NCBI GenBank assembly: GCA_950097015.1
Contig: CATNEN010000003.1
Coordinates: 2,417,001 to 2,481,000 of the forward strand
DNA from: Macrostomum hystrix
Lineage: Eukaryota; Platyhelminthes; Macrostomidae
DNA: 64,000 nt
Direction: 5' to 3'
Positions 1 to 11,578 of this stretch are shown piece by piece. Both the position numbers and the translations under genes were made by a program. The first letter of the stretch is position 1. The number at the start of each line of letters is the position of its first letter. The notes beneath the pieces are model-generated. The model did no database searches. It saw nothing but the letters and a program-made list of their open reading frames with translations, and was not told the DNA's origin.

Positions 1-690
1 TAAGTCTAGTGACGCACGACTTGCAAAGGAAAGTGAGACTAGAAAATGTTGAGAATTGAATTTATGCTCGTATAAATTAATATAAAAGTTTAATTTATGT
101 GACGAAGTAACTTTTAGAAAGCATAACTTAGAACAAATAAAACAGGAAGAGATAAAGGTTGGATATACTAGTATACTCGTATTGGAACATTTTTACCGAT
201 TCGAAGTTGCAATTCTGATCCTGCCGTTTTCGTTGTTTTAAAGTTAACAATAATAAGTGGCGGTTTTAGTATAATATAATTCTACAAAGCTCAGATAGCG
301 GTTACTACAGTTTAATAGCTCTGAAAAGTGTTGACATAAATAATGAGAAGGTTCTATAGAACACTACAGGGAAACTAGACGAAGGTATTACTTTTTTGTA
401 TGTTTTAATGGTACAAAAGTTTGTTAAATTTATAACTGTTTAATGTCTTATTGTCTTATAGACAGACAGGTAGACAGACAGACAGACACATAGACAGACA
501 GACAGACTGGTGTTAAAGAAAAGCTCTAAACATTGATTTCATTGCTTTAAACATGAAGCAGGAAGCGACCAAAGATATCTTAGTTCTATCAGCCATATAA
601 TAAGAGCAAAAAGCGATATGCTAAATATTTAAGCTTTGTTGTAGAAGTGCTAAAATACATTATACACAGGTTTTACATAAGAACGTAGAA
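1..690. other. AT-rich stretch, no gene seen
   Basis: Low-complexity AT-rich sequence. The only structure is a short CAGACAGA-type microsatellite near 458-508. It may be intron or flank of the ankyrin gene, but I find no exon matching the required phase. Confidence 0.4.
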
Positions 691-692
691 GC

Positions 693-854
693 ATGCTTAA
701 AAAACGGCTTAAGGAAATTCTAAAGTCCAAACAAAGCAACCGAAATTTCATCCTTCAAAACGTGCTCAAAGACAAGCCAGCTCAGAGTGTTGAAAAGTAC
801 AAAGTTGCTTTCGTGCAAAAGATGCACCAATTCTTAAATGAAAGCGAATAAAAG
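693..854 (+). CDS. Small lysine-rich ORF or terminal exon, hypothetical
   Basis: An ATG-to-TAA frame of 53 codons has a coding-like, amphipathic and basic composition (MLKKRLKEILKSKQSNR near the start, KMHQFLNESE at the end) inside AT-rich DNA where chance frames are short. AATAAA overlaps the stop codon, as in a compact 3' end. An in-frame TAA lies upstream of the ATG, so it cannot simply be extended 5' without a splice. It could be a micro-protein gene, a terminal exon or chance. No family is recognised. Confidence 0.25.
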
Positions 855-1024
855 TAAATAGTATGATTTTATAAATACAATCTCACCGGTTCTATTCCTC
901 TCGCCTAAAAGATCAATGACAAAAATTTAGGGAATCTTTTATTTATTACACTGCCTGTCGTTACACTGCGCGCATGTTCGCATTCCAGTGTACATTTTGA
1001 GCGGAAGAATGACTAGCTTCAAAT

Positions 1025-1662
1025 AATCGGGATTCTCCAATCTAAGCCTAGTGTACATATGGGGTAGAGAAAATTAATGACTGGCTAGGGGGATTCCCGA
1101 ATCTAAGCCTAGTGTACATATGGGGTAGAGAAATTTAATGACTGGCTAGGGGGATTCCCGAATCTAAGCCTAGTGTACATATGGGGTAGAGAAAATTCAT
1201 GACTGGCTAGGGGGATTCCCGAATGTAAGTCTAGTGTACATATGAGGTTGAGAAAATTAATGACTGGCTAGGGGGATTCCCGAATCTAAGCCTAGTGTAC
1301 ATATGGGGTAGAGAAAATTAATGACTGGCTAGGGGGATTCCCGAATCTAAGCCTAGTATACATATGGGGTAGAGAAAATTAATGACTGGCTAGGGGGATT
1401 CCCGAATCTAAGCCTAGTGTACATATGGGGTAGAGAAAATTAATGACTGGCTAGGGGGATTCCCGAATCTAAGCCTAGTGTACATATGGGGTAGAGAAAA
1501 TTAATGACTGGCTAGGGGGATTCCCGAATCTAAGCCTAGTATACATATGGGGTAGAGAAAATTAATGACTGGCTAGGGGGATTCCCCAATCTAAGCCTAG
1601 TGTACATATGGATGATATGGTGTAGAGAAAGTTATTGACTGGCTAGGGTAATTCCCCAATTG
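1025..1662. repeat. 61-bp minisatellite, about 10 copies
   Basis: The unit contains GATTCCCGAATCTAAGCCTA, then CATATGGGGTAGAGAAAATT and a GACTGGCTAGGG end. Copies are nearly identical; the first and last are diverged. It lies just 3' of the last visible ankyrin exon, most likely in the following intron. Confidence 0.93.
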
Positions 1663-1733
1663 ACACGAAAATTTTAACGCAAGCACATACTTATAATTAA
1701 GCTGAAAAAACTATAAAGTGAAAAGCAACTCAC

Positions 1734-4700
1734 CTGTGGACAAGATGGTGTTATGCCTGCGCACATTCACATCCATGGAGTTGTGCAACAGAAAAGTGAC
1801 AATATGTGGCTTATTGTGCACAGCGGCGTGGTGAATTAGCGAGAGGCCGCTCTCGTCCTGCTTATTGAGCTCATTTTTGTGCTTTCGATACAACGAGAAG
1901 AACATGGATTGCAGGCCGCGCTGAGCGCACAACTTCATGCCGGGTAGATTCTAAAAAAGAGAGAATACTACGATTAAAAAACACATCTAACTTCACAGAA
2001 GTATTTTTGCATGTATATTTTCACAAAGTACACTACTGTGAGTAGAAATACAAGAAAGTACTTTTAAAATTTTTATATTAGGACTAAAAATGATGTAACC
2101 GGCATGTTCGTTTTACAACGTATTTATCGGTCATTTAAAGACAAAAACTAAAAAACAATTCCTCTGCAGATAGATTTCTTAAACCTGTGAGTTTTCCCCT
2201 TCCAAAAATAGTGAGCTGAAAAGGGCGAACAACAGGCAGAGGATAAGGTGAGTTTACAAGTCAGAGGATTTGGAAAAAATTGTTGCTAGTATATTTAAAA
2301 TTGGCATGCGCAGCAACTTACTTAAAGTCAACATTTTCGCAGAAATTAATCTAAATAATAAGTCATAGATTCTATGAGTCATCAGTTACAAAGATTATTA
2401 AATTTGTTATAAGGTAGACAAAAGTAAAGTAAAGATATGCCATTTAACAGCTCATCAGTCAATAAATAGGCGATAATGCAACAAATATGAGCTTGTAGTA
2501 TTAGAAAATATGGGACAAGTGTTACGAAATCACATGAGATTGGGATTTGTGGAATAAAGTAATAGGATTTAGGGATTTTAGATAAGGATTAGATAATTTC
2601 GGATAAGTTTTATGGAACATAGGATGAGGATTAGGGAATATGGAATCATGATTGGGAAATGTAGGATTAGGAAAAGGGAATGTTGGATCAAGATTAAAGA
2701 ATGTGGGATCTATATCAGGAAATATGGGATTTTCGAATGGGGCTTAAAGAATGTGTAGTGGGGATTACGACTTAGGCAAGTGGAAATTGTATCATTAAGG
2801 GATATAACAAGATTTGCTATTATAAAATGCATAAAAAGCCGCAGCTTCACCTTGTGACACTTGATGGCCTTCTTCTGCCCGAAGAACTTCTTAAACTGGT
2901 CAAACAGCTGGGCCTCCTGCAGCGGCAGCTTCTTCTGCTGCAAAGCCTTCGCATTCTCCTCGTACATGGCCCGCACCCACTTTGGCTTCTGCGGCTGCTG
3001 AGGATAGAATGTCTCCAGCTGAATTGGGATCACGTAGTAACTGAGGGGAGAAACGGACGGGGAATGCAATTATATAGGCATAGATAGACATCAATCAAAG
3101 AACAATGGGTGAACTGAACTAAGATTCGGGATCAGAGAGTTGGGGATCAGAAGTTCGGGATTAGAGAACTGGGGATCAGAGAACTGGGGATCAGAGAGTT
3201 GGGGATCAGAGAGTTGGGGATCAGAGAGTTGGGGATCAGAGAGCTGGGGATCAGAGAGTTGAGGATCAAATAGTTGGGGATCAGAGAGTTGGGGATCAGA
3301 GAGCTGGGGATCAGAGAGTTGGGGATCAGAGAGTTAAAGATGAGATAGTTGGGGATCAGAGAGTTGGGGATCAGAGAGTTGGGGATCAGAGAGTTGGGGA
3401 TCGCAAACCTGCGCATATCGATCTCCACCGTGCCAACAGGATAGTGCTCTTGCGGTGCGGCATCCGGCCCTACTCTAGCTCGAATGTTGTCTGCCTCGCG
3501 TTCGATTTGTTCGCACAGGGGCCGGCTGACTTCGCGGTCGGCAGCCAGGGAGGTGGGCTCAGGTGTTTCAATGTCAAACGAAACCGAGCCGTGCAAATTG
3601 AAATAATGATTCGGTGGAAAGGCGAAATTCTTGCAGCGAAAATCTGGCCCAACAATTGTAGGCGGCAGTTCGCGCTCCGTTTTGACATCGTCGCCAATCA
3701 AAGGCGACAACAGGCAGGATAAATCTGGGATCCGCATTCGCTTCTTGATGCCAATGAAGAATGGGATTAGGAAGCTGGCGAGCTTGAGCAGCAGCAGGTT
3801 GCGGAGGCAGTGCTCGTTCTTGTCCAGGTGGGCGTGAATCGCGTCGGCTTGACGCTGAAGACGCGAATTGAGCAGCTCGTAACTGAAAGTTCCGAATTTG
3901 AGTTACGAATATTTCCGAATAACAAGAGCGAGAATTTTCCGAAACCGAATTTATTTTTGTTTCCGAAACCGAATTTCTTCTAGTTTCCGAAACCGAATTT
4001 CTTCTAGTTTCCGAAACCGAATTTGTTATAGTTTCCGAAACCGAATTTGTTATAGTTTCCGAAACCGAATTTGTTATAGCTTTTGAAACGAGTTTCTGAA
4101 ACCGAATTTTTTCTAGTTCCGGAAATCCAATTTATTTTTTTAATTATTTATTACGAACTTTTATGAATTTCTTTCTGTCTCCAAAACGAATTTCTTCTAA
4201 TTTCTGAAACATAATTTTTGCTTCTGACGAGGTTCTGTGTTTTTTGAAACCGAATTTCATGCGATTTCCGAAAAATATTAATTTTTCACTTTTTACGAAG
4301 ATCAGTGCAATAATTCGAATATAATGATAACTAATCATTTTGATTTTTGTTCTCAATCTTAACGCACCCTTCCTCGTCGATCTCCTCTTCCGTGAGAAGA
4401 ATCTGTGACATAACATTGAAATCGGCATCGACGAAGCTCATGTTTTTATAAGAATGCACCGTGCGCTGTCTCATTGTGAGGCACATCCGCATGCAGTCGG
4501 CCACGTCGGTGAAGGCTTTCCGCTCCTTGGCCAGCTTTGGATCGTTGACGTCCTCTTGGGGCAAACCCGAATAGACTGACTCCCAGCCTTGCTCCTGTGA
4601 TAGAGATTTCAGAAATAACGCTTTCAGGATGCAACACCTGTAAGATCTGGGATCAGCATTGGGATCTTGGAAATCAGGGGTCAGAACTAGGATCTTGGAA

Positions 4701-6604
4701 ATCTTGGATCAGGATCTTGGAAATGTGGGATCAGGATCTTGGAAATCTGGGATCAGGATCTTGGAAATCTGGGATCAGGATCTTGGAAATGTGGGATCAG
4801 GATCTTGGAAATCTGGGATCAGGATCTTTGAAATGTGGGATCAGGACTTGAATCTTAGAAATGCGGGATCAGAATCTTGGAAATCTGGGATCAGGATCTT
4901 TGAAATCTGGGATCAGGATCTTTGAAATGTGGGATCAGGACTTGAATCTTAGAAATGCGGGATCAGAATCTTGGAAATCTGGGATCAGGATCTTGGAAAT
5001 CTGGGATCAGGATCTTTGAAATGTAGGATCAGGATCTTTGAAATGTGGGATCAGGATCTTGGAAATGTGGGATCAGGATCTTTGAAATGTAGGATCAGGA
5101 TCTTGGAAATCTGGGATCAGGATCTTGGAAATGTGGGATCAGGATTAGGATCTTGGAAATCCGGGATCAAGATTAGGATCTTGGAAATGTAGGATCAGGA
5201 TTGGGATCTTGGAAATCAGTGGTTAGAATTGGGATCTTGGAAATGTGGGATCAGGATTAGGATCTTGGAAATGTGGGATCAGGATTGGGAGCTTGGAAAT
5301 CATGGGTCAGGATTGGGAGCTTGGAAATGTGGGATCAGGGTTGGGACCTTGGAAATCAGGGGTCGGGTTGAGGATCTTTGAAATCTGGGATAGCTAGACT
5401 AGCTAGATCATTTTTTTGATCTACCTGAGTGACATCAGTAAGTCCGGCAGCCAGAAACTCATTCAGAATGACCTTCAAAGTCTCCGGCTTCCCGGTCGCA
5501 CTATTAACCGCCATAGTTGATCGCCAACGCTCGGCAAATTTCACTCTCTTCTCCTTGGCCATGTGGGCGCCGTGCCATAGACTCTTGATCGCGCAGTCGA
5601 CAGCTAGCATTGTCTGGCCAATCTTGGTGTCGACGTAGGCTGGCGGTAGTTGGCAAGCGCAGGCTTGATCATAGTTAGTCTCCAAGGCCAGCTGGGGCCA
5701 TTGGTTGCAGCCGAAAATACCGATTGTTAGTTCGCGAATAATCTGGTGCACCTGAAATTATACAGTGTCATTAATACCTAAGGATTTAGCTATAAGGTTA
5801 GAGATCAAATAGGCAGATATTTATGGGATTGAGTAGAACTGAAACTGAAAGATGAGATGGGATAACTAGTTGGGTGAGATTGGAGAACTAGTTGGGTGAG
5901 ATTGGAGAACTAGTTGGGTGAGATTGGAGAACTAGTTGGGTGAGATTGGAGAACTAGTTGGGTGAGATTGGAGAACTAGTTGGGTGAGATTGGAGAACTA
6001 GTTGGGTGAGATTGGAGAACTAGTTGGGTGAGATTGGAGAACTAGTTGGGTGAGATTGGAGAACTAGTTGGGTGAGATTGGAGAACTAGTTGGGTGAGAT
6101 TGGAGAACTAGTTGGGTGAGATTGGAGAACTAGTTGGGTGAGATTGGAGAACTAGTTGGGTGAGATTGGAGAACTAGATAAGTGAGATTGGAGAACTAGT
6201 TGGATGAGATTGGATAAATAGGAGGCTGAGATGGGAGGATAAGATTGGTGAGATTGGAGGTTGAGAATATGAGATACAGAGCGTCTCTGGATTCGAACCT
6301 CCTTGAAATCCAGCGGCGCGTGCTGCCTGTCGGGCACTGGAAGCAGTACAAAGTGCATCGCAGGGTCAGCTAGGCTGGCACTGCTAACAATACCCAAAGG
6401 GTGCTCAATAGGCAATTTGAACTCAGGCGATAGGAGCCAATTGGAGCTGGTCCAGGCTAGCAGCTCCTGCTGTTCGTAGCGTTCTAATCGTTCAGAGAAT
6501 GCCGAAGCCATTCTACTGGCCTCCTGCATCTCGGAGTCGTCCTCAGCCGGAGCATCTGATCGTTTATCGGGGCCCTTGGCTGCTGCTGCCGCTAAGCTGC
6601 TCAT
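1734..6604 (-). CDS. Ankyrin-repeat protein, 3' part beyond window
   Basis: I assemble six exons on the minus strand: 6299-6604 (ATG at 6604), 5425-5751, 4368-4594, 3409-3882, 2851-3040 and 1734-1950. All junctions are GT-AG and the phases agree (0,0,2,2,0,1), giving about 580 codons before the reading frame leaves through a donor at 1733. The N-terminal part (residues about 1-500) is not a family I recognise; it has an Ala-rich start, an acidic stretch near 21-30 and a conserved-looking block with NQWPQLALETNYDQ and QLPPAYVDTKIGQ. The last exon carries one clear ankyrin repeat (SGLSLIHHAAVHNKPHIV then FLLHNSMDVNV), so further repeats probably lie outside the window. The first donor is the unusual GTTCGA. 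Four introns are 70-95% tandem repeat. Function is not assigned; ankyrin repeats imply protein binding. The gene is seen; the exon joins are inferred. Confidence 0.75.
1951..2850. other. Intron of ankyrin gene, degenerate GGGAT-rich sequence
   Basis: Intron between exons 2851-3040 and 1734-1950. From about 2500 to 2760 it holds a very degenerate tandem with recurring GGGAT/TAGGAT words, looking like a decayed relative of the neighbouring arrays. Confidence 0.5.
3122..3405. repeat. 15-bp minisatellite filling an intron
   Basis: Unit GAGAGTTGGGGATCA, about 18 copies. It occupies most of the intron 3041-3408 of the ankyrin gene and begins about four bases from the donor on the minus strand. Because 15 is a multiple of three it keeps the exon's frame open and produces a false NSLIP-repeat tail. 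Confidence 0.95.
3905..4130. repeat. 24-bp minisatellite in ankyrin-gene intron
   Basis: Unit like GTTTCCGAAACCGAATTTGT with a TATA extension; five to six clear copies and degenerate copies on to about 4290. It fills the intron 3883-4367. Confidence 0.85.
4645..5392. repeat. 22-bp minisatellite in ankyrin-gene intron
   Basis: Unit GGATCTTGGAAATGTGGGATCA (variants CTGGGATCA, CAGGGGTCA), more than 30 copies, filling the intron 4595-5424 almost completely. Copies near the 3' side of the array on the plus strand carry an inserted ATTAGG/ATTGGG, showing later sub-family spread. Confidence 0.95.
5858..6225. repeat. 22-bp minisatellite in ankyrin-gene intron 1
   Basis: Unit GAACTAGTTGGGTGAGATTGGA, about 15 highly uniform copies, decaying toward 6250. 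It occupies most of intron 5752-6298, next to the first exon. Confidence 0.95.
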
Positions 6605-7495
6605 TCTGAGTTGGTTGGACTGAGCTGTAGAGAGATATTACAATCAATTTTTTTACTGAGGCTGCACTGAGAAATGAAACTTCTGTCTATGGCAAAGATC
6701 TAATAGTCTATGGTTGAACCCAGATATACTACTGAATAATAATCTGTCAATAATAACTGATACTGAAAACAGAAGAGAACTGTTAATTATTGATTCTTAA
6801 AAATCTCCAGCCTAAAAATATGTTCTAAAGAATTTAGGAAATTTTTGGATTGTTGGAAACTATAACTCATGTCTAGCAGTTTACACCAGAAGTGTCCAAT
6901 AGCAGATACCTTTATTTTTAACATACTAAGTAAACAAGTCTCTTGTTTTTTATATAATGAGGACTTCTCAATATTTTATTATATACAAATTCAATAATAT
7001 ATACCTTTAAGTACTTCAAGCAGATATATATTTAATTAACAACACAAGGCACTAAATGTCTATAGCTAATGCAGATACTTTTAAATATTTCTGTAATCCA
7101 TTCTCCTGCTTTAATGGCCTTAGAATTACTTACTATCAGCTTAAATTAGTACAAAAGTTTTGTCCTTTTAATGGATGTTTTAGGCCTAATACAATTTTTG
7201 TTACATAGTACTTTAACATAACCTGTCTATTGCCAACACCTATCAAATTATAGCCATTTTCTATAAATAAGTATAAGCTGTAATTGTAATTGTATAACTG
7301 TATTGTATAACTTGTAAACTTGTAAACTTCTAACTTATAAATTGTATAACTATAATTGTATAACTATAATTAGGAGCTTAGAGCATTTAGACAAAATATT
7401 CAATATGTCAATAGTCAAAATTTAAAAAGCTTTTTTAGCCCTGTACTATATATAGCTTTTTGCTGAAACCTTTAAATAAATAGTATTAATAATAA
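6605..7495. other. AT-rich flank upstream of ankyrin gene, no gene seen
   Basis: Presumed promoter side of the minus-strand ankyrin gene. AT-rich, with short ATTGTATAACT tandem bits near 7280-7370. I see no convincing exon. Confidence 0.4.
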
Positions 7496-7971
7496 GGCAA
7501 TGTTCTAACTTCCGTTTGTTATATTATTTTTTTAATTTTAATTTGTGCCACATGTGCATTCTAAGTTTGAAAAAGTTGTGGTGACATGACTTTGCCGTGA
7601 CTTGACACTTGGATCTATGTCTATGGCAAAATCTGGCAAATATGGGGGAACAGGAAGCTAAGGCACAGAAATTCTGCAGCTGAAGATTTTGCGAAGGCCA
7701 AGCTGCGTCAAATGCATGACACGAGTGCTGCTCTATTTGAAAGCCACCTCGAAAAATTCTTATGGTGCCATCTATACCCCAAGAATAGCTTCGGTGCCCT
7801 CCTCAACTGGATTAGGCACTTACCTGGTTTGAAAGAAGAAAGACTAAGCAAGACTTTTCAGAACTGTCTGACCAAACTACAGACTTTTTGTTACCATTAA
7901 ACTTGTTTTTTGTTGTTATCTGTCATTTGCAAACAAAAAAATAATATAACGAACGGAAGTAAAACATTGCC
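7496..7971. mobile_element. MITE-like element with 38-bp terminal inverted repeats
   Basis: The ends are inverted copies: the left begins GGCAATGTTCTAACTTCCGT and the right, read on the other strand, begins GGCAATGTTTTACTTCCGTT, continuing for about 38 bases into a TATATTATTTTTTT run. Flanking eight-mers AATAATAA and ATTAATAA differ at one base, consistent with an 8-bp target duplication as made by hAT- or P-type transposases. The 476-bp body has a 62-codon frame that I do not regard as a transposase. Non-autonomous element. Confidence 0.75.
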
Positions 7972-9671
7972 ATTAATAAATTGCTAATAAGTAATGAAAC
8001 AATAGGCCTATAAGTATAATAAATAATTTTGATTTTATTACTGAATTTTAAGAGAATAGAAAAGTTAGATTAAAGTTATATGAAATAGTTAAGTAAATTA
8101 AAGACTGTTAAAACTAAACTTAAACTAAAGTAAAGGTTATGTTTATCAAAAAGGCAATGCCAAATCACAACATCAGCAAAAGCTTAAAAAGCGGCTATTT
8201 TTACTTTACCTCCATTTTAATAGGGATAATGACTAGATAGGATTTTAAACTATTGCTGTCAAACTAATGTCAAACTAATATTAGTGCTATTACAGTCTGT
8301 ATTACTATAGTAAACAGACTGAAACTGATACTCGACATTAAAATTTAGATTTTTTATTCTTTGATTTGTTTAATAAATGCACAAAAACTGGAAAATTGAC
8401 CTTAAAGAGTTGTCTGGACATGGACATTGGACAGGAGCCCAGACATAGGAGTAAGCAACTGCTAGGCCCATTGCAACAGTCACTGCATGGTATGGTTACC
8501 TTTAGCGCTATATGGATCTTATATACTGATACACCAGCGAAATACAAACTCACGATAAATAGAGAATAATAATATTTTAGGATTGATATTGAGTATGGCG
8601 AGTGTGGCAGCGTCGTCCGGCATAGCTTAAAGACTAAAATAAGTACTAAAAGTACAGTTTCTTTATATAAAGCAGAATTGAATAACTATCATATAAAGTT
8701 ATCTTTCAACACTGTTGACCAAAAAATAGAACAAGTCACTAAGCATGCATAACAAACAAGTATACACATTTCCATTCAAAGTTTCCACGAGACATTGGAA
8801 AAATTATTTCGTTGAAACTTGCACGCTACAAATATATTATTTTTGCTTAGATACGAGTGCTTGTTCCAAAAATTTTAGTTTTTGTTGTTATTCCTAGCAA
8901 TTTTATTAAAACAAAATATTTTTCTATAGACATTTCTAGCAATCTTAAGTCAGTTTTAGTTATATTTACTGTAAATTTACGGACTTGTACTAAAAAGCCC
9001 AAACGAGTAAAAGTTATCGGAACGCACGCTGATCCACTTCAATGCACAACATTCCAAATAATCGATACACTTGGGAAACCTATAATCTTAATGCCAACTT
9101 TATCCTTGCAGAGTTGCTTCGTCTAAAAGTGGAAAAAATTTACGTGTAAGTTAGCCAGTGTAGCATATAGCACATTTTGCTTTTGTGACTTAAAGTTGTA
9201 ATCTTGCGAATATTGTACTAGCAACTGTCCATTATGCACTCCTTTATTACCCAGAAAAATATGTAACCTTTGGTATACGACAGTACCACCAGTTATTTTC
9301 CTATTGCACGACAGCTCACCCGTCATCATGCAAAATGCGTATTTCAAAATTTTGAAGTTGAAAATAAAGCGACTGTAATACATAACCGATACTATACAAT
9401 TTCGATTATTTGTCATAGTTGTGCAATTACGTCATTACATCGTGTAACGCTTATTCTCGAAAACCGTGGAAAGCATATAAGGACAACACAGAAGATATAT
9501 TTATGAAAGAAAATTTATTCGACCGAAAATAATTTTACTGTTTTAAACAGAAATACTTAAGAAGTATAAAGTAGCTAGAATATACATAACTCTCGACGTG
9601 AAAGAACAATTATAATTGTTTTCTGTAATACAAATGTAACACAAGATCACAACTCGAAGTCCGATTGCGGA
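7972..9671. other. AT-rich stretch with no assigned gene
   Basis: Several 60-97 codon frames on both strands overlap each other and none shows a recognisable domain. The frame 8857-9126 (+) has a coding-like segment with KKPKRVKVIGTHADPL and IIDTLGKPI, which could be a decayed mobile-element fragment; I do not call it. Contains the 3' flank of the ferritin exon. Confidence 0.35.
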
Positions 9672-10021
9672 TTAGGAGAAGGCCTCGTGGTGGTACACGA
9701 ACTCTCCCAGCCCGCTGCCAACTCGCTTCAGCTGCGTGATGTGCGCAGAAAACTTGGCGATGGCCTCCAGCTGGTCCTGCAGGAACTCGCTCTCTAGAAA
9801 GTCCGTCAGCTGGGCATCCTCGTGCTTCGCGGCGATATTGTGCAGGTTCAGCAGGCTCTGGTTGACAACGCGCTCGAGCTGCAGAGCGTCCTCCATGGCC
9901 TCCAGTATGGATCCCCAGGCCTGCTTGCTGGGCTTGCTGACATTGTCCAGCACGACGGTGCCACCTCGCTGGTTGATGAGCTTCATCAGCTTCTCGGCAT
10001 GCTCCCGCTCCTCCTTGGATC
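9672..10021 (-). CDS. Ferritin, C-terminal exon (partial)
   Basis: The exon starts after an AG acceptor at 10022 and ends in TAA at 9672. The frame gives SKEEREHAEKLMKLINQRGG, then a WGSILEAMEDALQLERVVNQ helix, NLHNIAAKHEDAQLTDFLES and a C-terminal GSGLGEFVYHH. This is the C-terminal two-thirds of a ferritin subunit of heavy-chain type: the EEREHAEK block carries the ferroxidase Glu and His residues. Ferritin oxidises Fe(II) and stores Fe(III) in a 24-mer cage. The N-terminal helices (with the FDRDDVAL-type block) would lie upstream on the minus strand but I cannot find them in this window; a broken LINE starts 230 bp upstream. Either the first exons are far away or this is a separated fragment. 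Confidence 0.85.
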
Positions 10022-10249
10022 CTGGTAGTAGGATGTAGGATGTAGGGTGTAGGATGCGAACAGCTCCAGGTTGACCTGTCACGGACTACTACTATACTGC
10101 TACTATACTATCTACTAGTGGTCCTTGTGAAATTCACATACATACATTACACACATTTACACTGCCACAGAAGAAGGCAAAGAAAAAGGGGCGAGCATGG
10201 GGCGAAAGAGAAAAATGGGGAAAGAAAGGGGAAAAGTGAGAGCATGGCG

Positions 10250-11245
10250 GCAGTGTCAGAGCACTCTCCTCATGGCTCGCTCCCTGAAGGCAGCCGCAGC
10301 GTTGTTCCGGTCGATGACACCGGCATCAGCAAGCAGGCAGTCCACGTAACGGCGCGTCCTGGCCTGCCCCCGGCGCCAGGGGCCCCGCAGCGTGAGCAGC
10401 AGGACGTCCTGCACTGGTTCAGGGCAGTAGGCTTCCGCGTGGATCACGTGGCCCGCCAGCTGCAGCCGCCGCCGCCGGATGGTCTCGCTGGGTGGTCGCA
10501 GGCCAGCTCGTCGATAGAGGGCCGCGTTCGAGACGACCTCGGGGTAGGAGATGCCGAAGGCCGCGCGCAACAGGCTTCTACAGCGTCTCGGTCAGCGTCC
10601 ACGTCTCGGCGTTGTAGGTCAGGACGGTCTCGACCACCGCCTGAAACGGCCGAGACCTCAGGCGATCTGGCAGCGCGGCGCTCTGCAGAACAACCCGGAC
10701 TGAGCGGAAGGCCGCCCAAGCCAGGCCTCTGCGTCGCGCCAGGTCCTCCTGAACGCTGGGTACCAGCCCCGCCGAGGTACGTGAAACGCGTGCAGCGGGG
10801 TAGAGGGGCCGCGTGACTGTTTGCGCCGCGGCAGGTGATATTGGCAGGCAGCTCCGCTGGCACCGTCAGGACCTCCGTCTTGTCGGTGTTAACAACCAGG
10901 CCGACCGTAGCCGCTACCGCCACCAATCTGTCCAGCATCCGCTGGGCTCCATCCGCCGTAGAGGCCAGCAGCACCAGGTCGTCAGCGTAGCCCAGCAGCG
11001 ACAGTCTCTTCTCTGGATGGCGGCTGCTCGTGCGCCTGCACAGCATGAAGCCGTCGGCGTCGGATGGAAGCGCAGTCCGCAGCACCCAGTTGAGGACCAG
11101 CACGAACAAGAAGGGCGCTAGCGTGTCGCCCTGCAGCACTCCAGATGTTGTACTGAATGGGTCCGACAGCCCGTCGGGCGTTCTTAGTATTCTTTAGGCG
11201 CATCAAAAGACTGTCCATGGACTGGAGTATAGCCGCCACATTCGC
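10250..11245 (-). mobile_element. Non-LTR retrotransposon reverse transcriptase, degenerate 5'-truncated copy
   Basis: GC-rich block unlike its AT-rich surroundings. On the minus strand it encodes GVLQGDTLAPFLFVLVLNWV followed by LSLLGYADDLVLLAS, the YADD catalytic box of reverse transcriptase, then LVVNTDKTEVLTVP; further on, in shifted frames, TYNAETWTLT and LYRRAGLRPPSETIRRRRLQ with LAGHVIHAEA, a C-terminal region common in animal LINE proteins. The endonuclease and 5' RT domain are missing, and at least two frame changes separate RT from the C-terminal part, so this is a dead 3' fragment. Clade (RTE/CR1-like) is uncertain. It sits between the ferritin exon and the prohormone-like gene. 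Confidence 0.88.
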
Positions 11246-11578
11246 TTAAGTTTCTAACCCCAGCTATAAATACGAGTAATTAAGCGTCTCAGTTAAAAGA
11301 TTACTAAGAGAAAAAACTGCTGTGATTGCTTAGTCACACAATTTAGACACCAATTTTAGATCGGAGAAAATGTCTGTATTTTTCTTTCATCAATATTATT
11401 CTCAAATGCTATATACTGATGTCGATTAGCTCTTAATCAGAAATAGTTTGGTTTCGAAGAATGGTGCACTGAGTTATAGACAGGATTGATTGTATTTTTT
11501 ACAGTTATCAATCAGCAGGATACATTGCGACCTGTTGATGAGTTGTTAAAGTATAGGGCCAATCCAGAGTCCGACAGT

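Noticed and set aside
7712-7900. 62-codon frame inside the MITE
   Set aside because: No transposase motif; likely chance frame of a non-autonomous element.
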